A DNA stretch of 64,000 nt from assembly GCA_963769045.1 (NCBI GenBank), contig CAVYKK010000019.1, positions 124,001 through 188,000 of the forward strand, written 5' to 3'. The position numbers and the translations under genes are program-made. The notes below the pieces were generated by a model. The model was given only the letters and a program-made list of their open reading frames with translations, ran no database searches and was not told the origin of the DNA. This document shows positions 56,749-64,000 of the stretch, piece by piece (position 1 is the stretch's first letter; each line of letters begins with the position of its first letter). The stretch is from Methanocella_A sp963769045. GTDB lineage: Archaea > Halobacteriota > Methanocellia > Methanocellales > Methanocellaceae.

Positions 56749-56982
56749 ATGCCTAAGTGGGTTTGCACTGTTTGCGGGACTGAGCACCGTGTATTATGCA
56801 CGCCGGGGAGATGTGCCGCCTATCACAACCACGGCAGCTGCTGTCCCAAAAAATGCAAGAACTGCGGGGCTCCAGGGGAGAAAATGGTCATGGGCGGGCT
56901 GCCGCCAGGACAGGCTCTTGAGCACCCGGAGCTGGGCAAGCTGCAGGTGGCACCCACCGGGCCGCCGGAGGAGAAAAAGTAG
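56749..56982 (+). CDS. Small zinc-binding Cys-rich protein
   Basis: 77 residues from MPKWVCTVCG; an in-frame start at 56725 would add eight. Cysteines are arranged as CTVCG, CTPGRC, CCPKKCKNCG, consistent with one or two zinc sites, possibly rubredoxin-like or a zinc ribbon. The C-terminus is Gly/Pro-rich. No family recognised. Confidence 0.65.
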   Translation: MPKWVCTVCGTEHRVLCTPGRCAAYHNHGSCCPKKCKNCGAPGEKMVMGGLPPGQALEHPELGKLQVAPTGPPEEKK

Positions 56983-57048
56983 GGCACCTGTCGTACTGCT
57001 GATCTTTCGAGGAACACAAAATTATTCGTTTTAGACCGCCTTGATAGT

Positions 57049-57573
57049 ATGATGAAAATCATCGCCCTTTCCGACACGCATACGACTGGCCCGTTGCCTG
57101 CCGAATTGCTCGACATCGTCAGGGGAGCGGATATTGTCGTCCATGCGGGTGACTTTGTCACGCTGGCAGCCTACGAGTCGCTGAAGGGCGCCTGCAAGAG
57201 GCTGATCGCGGTCCATGGCAACTCCGATTCCGCCGTGCTGCACGAGGTACTGCCGGCAAGCCTGACATTCGAGACCTGCGGCGTGAAGTTCGGCGTGGTG
57301 CACAGCGGCAAAAATATGACCGACGTCACTAACATGCGCTACCTTGCGCTGGAAATGGACGTTGGGGTCCTCATCTTCGGCCATCTGCATCGGCCGATCA
57401 TCGACCGGAGCGACGTGCTGCTGGTCTGCCCGGGAAGCCCGACGAAGCCCCGGATGTCAGACCCTTGTGTAGTGGAGCTTACGATCGAAAACGAAGGCCT
57501 GGTTTCGGGTAAAATCATAAACGTTTCCACAGGCAACCCCTGTGGCTACATTCAGTTCGCCAGATCGCTGTAA
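57049..57573 (+). CDS. YfcE/MJ0936-type phosphodiesterase
   Basis: 174 residues. Calcineurin-like motifs: ALSDTHTTG, VVHAGDFV, AVHGNSDS, GVVHSGK and FGHLHRP. The Cys usual in GNCD is Ser here. A small cytoplasmic metal-dependent phosphoesterase; substrate unknown. Confidence 0.92.
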   Translation: MMKIIALSDTHTTGPLPAELLDIVRGADIVVHAGDFVTLAAYESLKGACKRLIAVHGNSDSAVLHEVLPASLTFETCGVKFGVVHSGKNMTDVTNMRYLALEMDVGVLIFGHLHRPIIDRSDVLLVCPGSPTKPRMSDPCVVELTIENEGLVSGKIINVSTGNPCGYIQFARSL

Positions 57574-57656
57574 ATAAAACGCATTTACTAATATCACATT
57601 GCCCATCGAGTCGTCATTAAAAATATGGGATATCCCCAAGTAAAATCCACAAACCA

Positions 57657-58412
57657 ATCGCGGTGCGACGCCCGTGCTTGCTTCTTGTTGAAAAGGAATA
57701 ATGACAACTTGAAAAGTCATACCGGCCGATATCTAATACTTCCCTTTCTAATCGCGGTGCGACGCCCGTGCTTGCTTCGCCGCACGTGCTACTACGGGTT
57801 TTTCCGGTGTTCCGGTGTCGGGCGACGGGCTCGCACCTTCGTCGGCCCAACGCGCCTTCGGCTGCGTTGAGCCTCCTTTGCAAGCCCTGAAAAACGCGCC
57901 TACCGGCAACGTTTTTCACACCCGACACCTTCACACCCCTCGCACAGCTGCGCGTGCGAAGGGGCAAGCCGAAAAAACCCTCCGCCTTCCGCGGAGAAGC
58001 ACAGGCAACCCATACCAACAATAGTGTATGCATCTAAGCTAATACTTGTCCTGATACGTGAGCCTATGCTGCTCCGCGGTCCGCGGAGGGTTTTTCTGGC
58101 CGAAGGCCCCTCGCACGCGATAGCTGTGCGAGGGGTGCGGAGGCGGCCGGGCAATGAACGCTGCCCAAAGGGCGCGTTGCTTAGCGCTTGCGAAGGGACT
58201 CGACCTGGCGCAGCCGAGCGAAGCGAGGCGCCGCCGGGTCGTGTCTCCGGGGGTGCGAGCGCGGCCCGGACGGCGCAGCACCGGAAAAACCCGGAGTAGC
58301 CCATGCAGCGAAGCACGCATGGGCGTCGCACCGCGATCATTTAATGATGATATAGGAATTGACGTTCATTGAGTATATGTTATTGCACGAACGCATGGGC
58401 GTCGCACCGCGA
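57657..58412. repeat. Large GC-rich inverted repeat (~0.75 kb), nested
   Basis: A unit starting ATCGCGGTGCGACGCCC occurs twice in direct order (57657-57684, 57752-57779) and twice inverted (58309-58337, 58391-58412). Between the inner pair, arms of about 250-270 bp (57751-58007 and 58065-58337) are imperfect reverse complements. They share GGGTTTTTCCGGTG, CACCCCTCGCACAGCT, AAAACCCTCCGC and others. Internal hairpins repeat within each arm. No intact reading frame fits a transposase. It fills the 57574-58536 gap. Confidence 0.8.
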
Positions 58413-58536
58413 TTTGTATTGGACAGACCATGTCCTGCTATTCTATAGGTCTATGAAACTGCAAGAACGCGGCCCGATGTAGGGCACCTGAAGGAAATAC
58501 CCGTTATAAATGCATTATCGTAAAAGCCAGATCGCT

Positions 58537-58821
58537 TTAACGGCCGTTGTTTTCCATGTCCAGCGTCGTCTGTGAAGTGAACTCGATGTCCCGGTTGGCA
58601 CCGTAAAAAGCTCTCTTGGTTACGTTATACCTGGCGCGGATCTGCTCTGCCACATTAGCCCTGACCACGATGACGCGGTCCTTAAAAGAATCCTTTACGG
58701 AAAGATACTGCAGGCCACTGTAGCAATCCTGGACTTTCTCTGCTTTCAGTAAAGACAGGTACTGGTCCAATGTTGTGATGTAGAATTTTTCTGGCGGCTG
58801 CAATCGCTGTTCCATGTCCAC
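58537..58821 (-). CDS. Small protein, unknown
   Basis: 94 residues from ATG 58821. Soluble, mixed charge, with YITTLDQYLSLLKAEKVQDCYSGLQY and an Arg/Asn-rich end. Preceded by GGGGCGTG. No family recognised. It lies at the edge of the large inverted repeat. Confidence 0.5.
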   Translation of the reverse strand: MDMEQRLQPPEKFYITTLDQYLSLLKAEKVQDCYSGLQYLSVKDSFKDRVIVVRANVAEQIRARYNVTKRAFYGANRDIEFTSQTTLDMENNGR

Positions 58822-59079
58822 GCCCCGGACATCGTGTATAATGCAGTTATGGTATAAGAAGGTGACCCTTACCCCGGCTCAATTATAAAGATGGTTTTTT
58901 TAATAAATGTGGATGAAAAATACCCGGGCTGCACGTCGATTGTTTTTCTTGGCCTTGCATAATTAACGATGAGAGATGGTCATGGCTTTCGTTGCATGCC
59001 CGGCCTGGACATCTGCGCTCGCGCGCGCTAAGGCGCAAGCCGAAGTCGCCGGTTTAATGTTTTTTTCATCGGACATCGG

Positions 59080-59284
59080 TCAGAACAAGGAGAAGTAGTA
59101 GTCCTCCAGCACATGCGAGGCCGCCGAGGCCGACAAGGAGAAAGCCACGATGCAGAAAACGGCGACGATGCCGGGGTCCGATCCCGAAATATGACGGTAT
59201 GTGATCCACGTCAACGAGAACGTTAGCAAACCCGCAGAGAACCCCAACAAGAAGTGCAAGCAGATGTATGTCAGGTCCCACCAT
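59080..59284 (-). pseudogene. Small membrane protein, probable frameshift
   Basis: From ATG 59284 one frame gives LALLVGVLCGFANVLVDVDHIPSYFG and RRRFLHRGFLL, recalling the DUF457-like membrane metal-dependent hydrolases. Near 59150 the other frame gives the better end, SASAASHVLEDYYFSLF, with its stop at 59080. Joining them needs one frame change. Neither frame alone looks complete. Confidence 0.4.
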
Positions 59285-59487
59285 GGGAAATGCCTCATCA
59301 CCAATATATAATATCTAATAATATATTTATCTTGCCATAGCACTATTGCCCATTGTAATATTGCCATATATGCATGGCCGTAAAAAATCGGGCATTTCAG
59401 CATTGATAGCACAGACTATAGCAAAATAAGCCATGTTAACTATTTTATAATACACTAAATTATAAATAAAGGTCAATTCAACTTGAT

Positions 59488-59757
59488 ATGGTCTTGATGC
59501 GCAGGCTCACCATTGAGGTAGACAACGGTATGGCGGACTGGATAGAACGCCGGAGGGGTACCATGAGCCCCGGGGAGTTCGCCGTCCGGGCCATCGCGGA
59601 ATACCGGGCAGCCGATGAGCAGGCGACAGCCGCCAGGATGGCGCACATGCAGGATGAGATGTCCGGCAGGCTCGATGAGCTGCAGACACGAATCCAGAGG
59701 CTCGACAAATCACTAAAAGAGCGGCGTGTCCTGCGGCTGGCCGGCACCCGGCATTGA
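59488..59757 (+). CDS. Small protein, ribbon-helix-helix-like N-terminus with coiled coil
   Basis: 89 residues. RRLTIEVDNGMADWIERRRGTMSPGEFAVRAIAEY has the pattern of a ribbon-helix-helix DNA-binding unit. Residues 45-80 are a coiled coil. The start may be ATG 59497. It lies ahead of nob1 on the same strand. Role unknown. Confidence 0.6.
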   Translation: MVLMRRLTIEVDNGMADWIERRRGTMSPGEFAVRAIAEYRAADEQATAARMAHMQDEMSGRLDELQTRIQRLDKSLKERRVLRLAGTRH

Positions 59758-59803
59758 TCGGCCCGCGATACGTTTATATCCGGGACGGTGAAACCATCCA
59801 TCG

Positions 59804-60310
59804 ATGGCCACCACGTATGTGCTCGACACCTCGGCATTCATCTACGGGATGATGCCCGGGGGCGATATGGAGACGGTCCCGGCAGTCTACGGAGAAGTGA
59901 AAGACGAGCGGTCCCGGATCAGGCTCGAACTCATGGAAGGCCTCAAAGTCATAGAGCCGGACGCCCGGTACGTCGGCCTCGTGTCGGAGTCGGCCGGGAA
60001 GACGGGAGATAATATGCGCATATCAAAGGCGGACGGCGACCTGCTTGCGCTCGCGCTCCAGGAGAAGGAAGCAGGAAAGGACGTGGCCCTCCTGACGGAC
60101 GACTATGCTGTCCAGAACGTCGCCAGGGGGCTTGGCATCCGGGTCATCGCGTTGCGGCAGAAGAAGAGCAGGAGCCGCGTCGCATGGGAAAAACAGTGCA
60201 CGGGTTGCCATCGCACCTTTGCGGACGGCGACTCGCCGGACGGCGACACCTGCCCGGTCTGCGGCTCGCCCCTGCGGATGAGAAAACGTCCTGTAACTAG
60301 AGGTAAGTAG
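59804..60310 (+). CDS. nob1: rRNA maturation endonuclease Nob1
   Basis: 168 residues. The PIN domain has the acidic residues in VLDTSAFIYG, ISKADGDLLALAL and LLTDDYAVQN. The zinc ribbon is CTGCHRTF ... CPVCGSPL. Nob1 makes the 3' end of 16S rRNA. Its stop codon overlaps the palindromic repeat that precedes gfcR. Confidence 0.95.
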   Translation: MATTYVLDTSAFIYGMMPGGDMETVPAVYGEVKDERSRIRLELMEGLKVIEPDARYVGLVSESAGKTGDNMRISKADGDLLALALQEKEAGKDVALLTDDYAVQNVARGLGIRVIALRQKKSRSRVAWEKQCTGCHRTFADGDSPDGDTCPVCGSPLRMRKRPVTRGK

Positions 60311-60351
60311 CTTACCAGTGGGTAAGTAGCATACCAGAGGTATGTAGCATG
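60302..60351 (+). promoter_or_regulatory. Tandem palindromes before the GfcR-type gene (likely operator)
   Basis: GGTAAGTAGCTTACC (60302-60316, perfect palindrome), GGTAAGTAGCATACC (60321-60335) and the half-site GGTATGTAGCATG (60339-60351) lie at 18-19-base spacing. The third overlaps the start codon, the first overlaps the nob1 stop. The spacing is about two helical turns, so a dimeric protein could bind on one face. Confidence 0.6.
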
Positions 60352-60978
60352 AGGAATGTCAACGACCTGATCGAGAAAGCTACGGAGATGCGGAACCGCG
60401 GGCTGAGGGCCGGCGAGATCGCCGACGAGCTTAACATCTCCCGGGAGACAGCGACCTGGCTGCTCACGAGGACCAAGAAGGAAGGAAAGGAACCCTCAGC
60501 CGCTGCGCCCAAGGACATTTTCATCGACTGGAGCACCATCGGCAAAAGCTCGAGCCGGCTCATGCTGGTGGCCACCTGCCTGGCGGACATGGTGGAGGAA
60601 GTGCTGAACGACCTGGACACCAACGTCGACGTAGTCGTAGGCATCGCGCTGAGCGGCGTGCCGCTCGCGAATGTCGTGGCTTACCAGTATGGCGTCGAGC
60701 AGGCCGTGATGCACCCGGGCAAGCACCAGACCGAAATTGGCAAGCACCAGCAGGTACAGCCCACCATGAGCGAGAACTATGCCGACGTGAAGGGCAAGCG
60801 CTGCGTGATCATCGACGACGTGATCACCACCGGCTCGACCATGGAGGAAGCGATCAAGCTGATCGACGACCTGGGCGGCGAGACTGTAGCCATCGCCGTC
60901 ATGCTCGACAAACGCGGCGCGGACGCCATAGGCACTGTGCCGGTGCGATCATTGATCAAAATCGGCCGCGTCGGATAA
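60349..60978 (+). CDS. gfcR: GfcR-type regulator: HTH plus PRTase domain
   Basis: 209 residues. An N-terminal helix-turn-helix (AGEIADELNISRETATWLL) precedes an orotate-phosphoribosyltransferase-like domain with the PRPP motif CVIIDDVITTGSTMEEAI. In haloarchaea GfcR controls central carbon genes; in methanogens the regulon is not known. The palindromes directly before the start suggest autoregulation. Confidence 0.92.
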   Translation: MRNVNDLIEKATEMRNRGLRAGEIADELNISRETATWLLTRTKKEGKEPSAAAPKDIFIDWSTIGKSSSRLMLVATCLADMVEEVLNDLDTNVDVVVGIALSGVPLANVVAYQYGVEQAVMHPGKHQTEIGKHQQVQPTMSENYADVKGKRCVIIDDVITTGSTMEEAIKLIDDLGGETVAIAVMLDKRGADAIGTVPVRSLIKIGRVG

Positions 60979-60979
60979 T

Positions 60980-61075
60980 ACAGAGAGCACAAAGGACCGG
61001 TATTACTCTTTTTCCGGTTGTATATCCAGCGTCCTCCGTGGCCTCCGTGCCCTTAGTGCCCTCCGTGTCCAATGC
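60980..61075. repeat. Hairpin element, type C, left arm eroded
   Basis: The right arm CCGTGGCCTCCGTGCCCTTA, then GTGCCCTCCGTGTCCAATGC, is complete and followed at once by the alcohol dehydrogenase stop codon. The left arm keeps only GAGCACAAAGGAC. Confidence 0.7.
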
Positions 61076-62263
61076 TTAGACGAACCGGATTGCAGCCTTG
61101 ACGACACCGTTACGCTTATCGAAGGCACGGTAGGTTTCCGGTGCGTCTTTAATGTTGATATGGTTCGTCACGATGAAGCCTGGCCGTGCCTTGCCTGCCA
61201 TGATCAGGTCTCGCAGGAAGACGTGGTAACTCTTGACCGGCGTCTGCCCGGTCCCGATGCTCACGCCTTTGGACCATAGCAATCCGAAGGGCAACGTCAG
61301 CATGCCGTGCTTTTCGGCCTCGTTCCTTCCGGCAGGGTCGTCGGGCTGATACACGCCGATGACGCCTATCGCGCCGCCGGGGTTGACGAGCCTGGCACAG
61401 TCGAGCAGTACCTGGTTGGGCTTGAACTGGTCCGGGTGAGCCCGGTCGAAGGCCTGGTAGCCGACGGCGTCGATGCAGCAGTCGACTCCGGTCATCTTCT
61501 CCTCTCCGGGACGCATTGCTTCGGCCCGGGTACGGTTGCTCCTCCGCTCGTTCATGATCTGCTCTACCGGATCCCCGTCCAGGAAGTTGATCGGGATAGC
61601 GCCGGTAGTCTTCGCCATGTCCAGGCGTTTCTGGTCCTTATCAATCACGTAGGTGTCCCCGGCACCTTTGAGCTTCGCGCTGAGGGCGGCCAGCAGTCCG
61701 ACCGGCCCGGCACCGAAGATGGCCACGCTTTTGCCGACCTCGACTTTTGCCAGGTCGCACGAGTAATAGGCCGTAGCGAAGATGTCTGCCAGCATCAGGA
61801 AGTCGTCCTCGAACTCGTCTCCCGGCTTCCCGGGCAGCTTCAGGCACGCCCAGTCGCCGTGGGGCACCCGCACGTACTCGGCCTGGGCGCCTTTATAGGG
61901 CCCCAAGTGAACGTAACCGTAAGCCGCTCCGGCCCCCTCCGGATTCAGGGTCAGACAGGCGCTCGTCATGCCGCGCACGCAATTGATGCAGTCGCCGCAG
62001 GCGATGTTGAACGGGACGACCACCCGGTCGCCTGATTTTACCAGTCTCACGGCGTCACCTACCGCTTCTACGATACCCATGGGCTCGTGACCGATGATGA
62101 CGCCGGGGCCCGCAACAGTGTGTCCGTCATACATATGCAGGTCGCTGCCGCAGATTGCCGCGCTGGTCATCCTCAAGATGACGTCTGTCGGTTGTTCGAT
62201 CTCTGGCTTCGGAATGTCTTCCACCGCGACGTTTCCGGGGCCAGTGTAAACTACTGCCTCCAT
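61076..62263 (-). CDS. Zinc-dependent alcohol dehydrogenase family protein
   Basis: 395 residues from ATG 62263, which follows GGTGGTGAGAGGAATC. A longer frame to 62473 is rejected because its extra part is the repeat element and the end of nadM. Catalytic zinc residues are in ICGSDLH and GHEPMG, structural zinc in CGDCINCVRGMTSAC, Rossmann GAGPVGLL. The length and the insert before the C-terminus are like formaldehyde dehydrogenases that do not need glutathione. The substrate is uncertain. Confidence 0.93.
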   Translation of the reverse strand: MEAVVYTGPGNVAVEDIPKPEIEQPTDVILRMTSAAICGSDLHMYDGHTVAGPGVIIGHEPMGIVEAVGDAVRLVKSGDRVVVPFNIACGDCINCVRGMTSACLTLNPEGAGAAYGYVHLGPYKGAQAEYVRVPHGDWACLKLPGKPGDEFEDDFLMLADIFATAYYSCDLAKVEVGKSVAIFGAGPVGLLAALSAKLKGAGDTYVIDKDQKRLDMAKTTGAIPINFLDGDPVEQIMNERRSNRTRAEAMRPGEEKMTGVDCCIDAVGYQAFDRAHPDQFKPNQVLLDCARLVNPGGAIGVIGVYQPDDPAGRNEAEKHGMLTLPFGLLWSKGVSIGTGQTPVKSYHVFLRDLIMAGKARPGFIVTNHINIKDAPETYRAFDKRNGVVKAAIRFV

Positions 62264-62327
62264 GATTCCTCTCACCACCGGTGAGTCGATGGCCGGCGTT
62301 ATAAGATTTCCAAAAGAGAATCGCGAG

Positions 62328-62444
62328 CATTGGACACAAAGGGCACAAAGGAACATTAGACACGGAGGGGGCATTGGTGAAGTTGGGGTACAGGCTTGCA
62401 TCCTTTGTGCCCTTAGTGCCCTCCGTGCCCTTTGTGTCCAATGC
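62328..62444. repeat. Hairpin element, type C
   Basis: Left arm CATTGGACACAAAGGGCACA, right arm GTGCCCTTTGTGTCCAATGC. The core is inverted compared with 56.65 kb. The right end touches the nadM stop codon. Confidence 0.87.
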
Positions 62445-63008
62445 TTAACTCTCGATGACTTTCTCGATGTCACCCTTCATGCTGACCTGTTTGAGACGGT
62501 CCACGCCATGGACTTCCTCGACTACGTCCGCGACCGCCCGGGGCACCAGCTTTTCCCAGTCCTCGCCCGCGAGCATGCGGCGCCGTATCTCGGTACCGGA
62601 GTACTCGTGCCGGTTGTACATCGGCGAGTGCTTCACCGCGTAGCCGGACTCGTAGAACAGGCGGGACACCAGCGGGTTATTGGTGTATGCGACGGAGAAC
62701 GGGGGCGTCATGGAATGCACGTGGGCGACCCACTCGGCGTTCCGGTAGATGTCGGGGATAGGGATGACATAAAAATACAGGTCCAGCTTCTCCAGGCTGC
62801 GGGAGATCATCAGGATGCGCTCGCCCGCGGTGAACGGGTTCTCGAGCGTGTGGCTCATCTGAGCGCTGCCGATGCCGATGACCAGCTCGTCCACTTCCCT
62901 GGCGATCTGGCTGATCACCTTCAGGTGTCCCTTGTGGAATGGCTGGAAACGGCCGATGTAAAAGGCCCGATTCACCTGCTTTTTCCCTGCCTTCCTGTTG
63001 CCTGCCAT
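62445..63008 (-). CDS. nadM: Nicotinamide-nucleotide adenylyltransferase
   Basis: 187 residues. GRFQPFHKGHLKVI with the HXGH motif and SGTEIRRRM near the end are characteristic. It makes NAD+ from NMN and ATP. The start MAGNRKAGKKQ gives a short basic tail before the core; a later start is not available close by. Confidence 0.95.
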   Translation of the reverse strand: MAGNRKAGKKQVNRAFYIGRFQPFHKGHLKVISQIAREVDELVIGIGSAQMSHTLENPFTAGERILMISRSLEKLDLYFYVIPIPDIYRNAEWVAHVHSMTPPFSVAYTNNPLVSRLFYESGYAVKHSPMYNRHEYSGTEIRRRMLAGEDWEKLVPRAVADVVEEVHGVDRLKQVSMKGDIEKVIES

Positions 63009-63082
63009 GTATGCTACCGGCTAAAGGTTTCAGCTGTTTAGTATTTTAAGCTATGCTCATGCCTGACAAATTTTAAGTAGTA

Positions 63083-63745
63083 ATGGCTTTAACTGTTCGT
63101 GACACAGAGGGGCTGCGCGTGAACCTGACCAAGTACCGCGATCATCTGATCCATTGCATCGACCCGGCTTCGAGAGTGTTCGCGAAGCTGGGCCTGACGC
63201 CCAACCAGATCACGCTGCTCTCCGTCTTTTTCGGCGCCCTGGCCGGCGTGCTTTACGCCCTTGGTCAAGCGTACCCGGCCGCCCTGGCGCTGCTACTGTC
63301 AGCGCTGCTTGACTTCATCGACGGCGGCGTGGCCCGGATCAACCGCAGGTCGTCACGGTTCGGCGCGGCCATCGACTGGGTCGCGGACAAGTACGTGGAC
63401 GGCATCGTACTCATCGGCATCGGCATAGGCGGATTCGTTGACATGAGGCTGGCTGCCATCGCCGTCTTCGGCTCGCTGATCAACACGTTCATCAAGCCCG
63501 TCGTCTATGCAGAGATCGGGTATGCCAGGAAGGAGGACGGCAAGATCAAGGACCCGCTGGAAGGCGTCGGCATTTTCGGGCGGCCGGAGACTATCATCGT
63601 GATCATCGTCTTTTCCTGCCTGAGCTCTCTGACCTTCTTCGGGTATACGCCCCTGGCGATCGGTGTGGCCATCGTGGCGCTGGGCACGAACCTGTCCGCG
63701 CTTCAGCGTGTCTTTTACCTGTACCGGAACCGTGAAAAATATTAA
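63083..63745 (+). CDS. CDP-alcohol phosphatidyltransferase family protein
   Basis: 220 residues, about six membrane segments. The signature D-x2-DG-x2-AR-x8-G-x3-D-x3-D is exact in DFIDGGVARINRRSSRFG and AAIDWVADKYVD. Archaeal members make archaetidyl lipids such as archaetidylinositol phosphate; the alcohol used here cannot be told. Confidence 0.93.
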   Translation: MALTVRDTEGLRVNLTKYRDHLIHCIDPASRVFAKLGLTPNQITLLSVFFGALAGVLYALGQAYPAALALLLSALLDFIDGGVARINRRSSRFGAAIDWVADKYVDGIVLIGIGIGGFVDMRLAAIAVFGSLINTFIKPVVYAEIGYARKEDGKIKDPLEGVGIFGRPETIIVIIVFSCLSSLTFFGYTPLAIGVAIVALGTNLSALQRVFYLYRNREKY

Positions 63746-63785
63746 GCCTGTTCCGGGCTATTTATCTCGCATCACAGGGAACGGC

Positions 63786-64000
63786 ATGAGAGTCGATATG
63801 CATTTGCACACCAGCAAGTCGGATGGCCGTGCCAGCGTGCACGACATGATCGATGCCGCCGAGAAGCAAGGGCTGGACGTCATCGCCATCACCGACCACG
63901 GCCCCGGCCATGGCAGCGGCATCACGGAGCGGCAGGTCCGGGAGACAAAGAAGGAGGTCGGTTTGCTTCAGCCGTCGTACCGCGTTAAGGTGCTTACCGG
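63786..64000 (+). CDS. PHP-domain metal-dependent phosphoesterase, 3' end outside window
   Basis: 71 residues visible from ATG 63786. VDMHLHTSKSDGRASVHDMI and VIAITDHGPGHGSG carry the first metal-binding histidines and acids of the PHP fold. Members hydrolyse phosphate esters such as histidinol phosphate. The rest lies beyond the window. Confidence 0.85.
   Translation, partial: MRVDMHLHTSKSDGRASVHDMIDAAEKQGLDVIAITDHGPGHGSGITERQVRETKKEVGLLQPSYRVKVLT

Noticed and set aside
57657..57779. Two 28-bp direct repeats that might be a CRISPR array
   Set aside because: Only two direct copies, spacer of about 67 bases, further copies inverted, and no cas genes; it belongs to the large inverted repeat.
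62264..62473. N-terminal extension of the alcohol dehydrogenase
   Set aside because: The extra 70 residues come from the type C repeat and the end of nadM; the family start at 62263 has a good ribosome binding site.

Overview
The window reads as a chromosome segment of a hydrogenotrophic methanogenic archaeon, most plausibly order Methanocellales (Rice Cluster I) or a close relative; the order-level placement is inference. Directly visible archaeal/methanogen markers are the F420-dependent methylene-H4MPT dehydrogenase Mtd, the tRNA-dependent cysteine enzyme SepCysS, an FprA-type F420H2 oxidase, MCM, aIF2-beta, ribosomal protein eS1, Kae1 and Bud32, Nob1, NadM, a GfcR-type regulator, archaeal S-adenosylmethionine synthetase, a PGF-CTERM-like surface protein and many PAS-rich histidine kinases. 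Genes are dense, on both strands, and mostly housekeeping. TATA-like boxes and short Shine-Dalgarno motifs precede many starts.

Layout. 1-5.3 kb: two multi-PAS histidine kinases, the first cut by the window edge, the second broken by two frameshifts. 5.3-9.8 kb: a decayed Nudix gene, truA, two PsiE-like membrane proteins and a broken two-RCK potassium channel. 9.9-15.8 kb: mtd, a small membrane protein, kae1-bud32, a Na+/Ca2+ exchanger, a surface protein and a PfkB kinase. 16-20.5 kb: a duplicated ABC-2 exporter (two ATPases, three permeases). 20.6-24.3 kb: mcm, aIF2-beta, DUF424 and an Lrp regulator. 24.6-31.8 kb: an MBL phosphodiesterase, an orphan AAA ATPase, and a probable operon of a PEGA/wHTH membrane receptor, an actin-like ATPase and a prepilin peptidase. 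32.4-36.1 kb: an AmmeMemoRadiSam radical SAM enzyme, SAM synthetase, an alpha/beta hydrolase and a HicBA pair. 36.2-41.4 kb: scpB, scpA, smc and a small broken coiled-coil gene. 41.5-50.3 kb: DUF3160 lipoprotein, fprA, mtnA, a DUF5612 fusion, an isochorismatase-like protein, SepCysS and a KGG protein. 50.7-64 kb: HEAT-repeat protein, eS1, an XPD/DinG-like helicase, a phosphodiesterase, nob1, gfcR, a zinc alcohol dehydrogenase, nadM, a CDP-alcohol phosphatidyltransferase and a PHP-domain gene cut by the window end.

The most unusual feature is a set of at least ten intergenic hairpin elements (about 100-220 bp). Their arms are built from imperfect 9-nt repeats. The arm sequence differs from copy to copy but is self-complementary within each copy, and many copies share a short central core. 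Several abut stop codons and one half-copy is translated inside the helicase gene. A separate ~0.75 kb GC-rich nested inverted repeat lies at 57.65-58.41 kb. There is also a striking number of broken genes (at least six) and two enzymes lacking a catalytic residue, which means either real decay or a draft-quality sequence.
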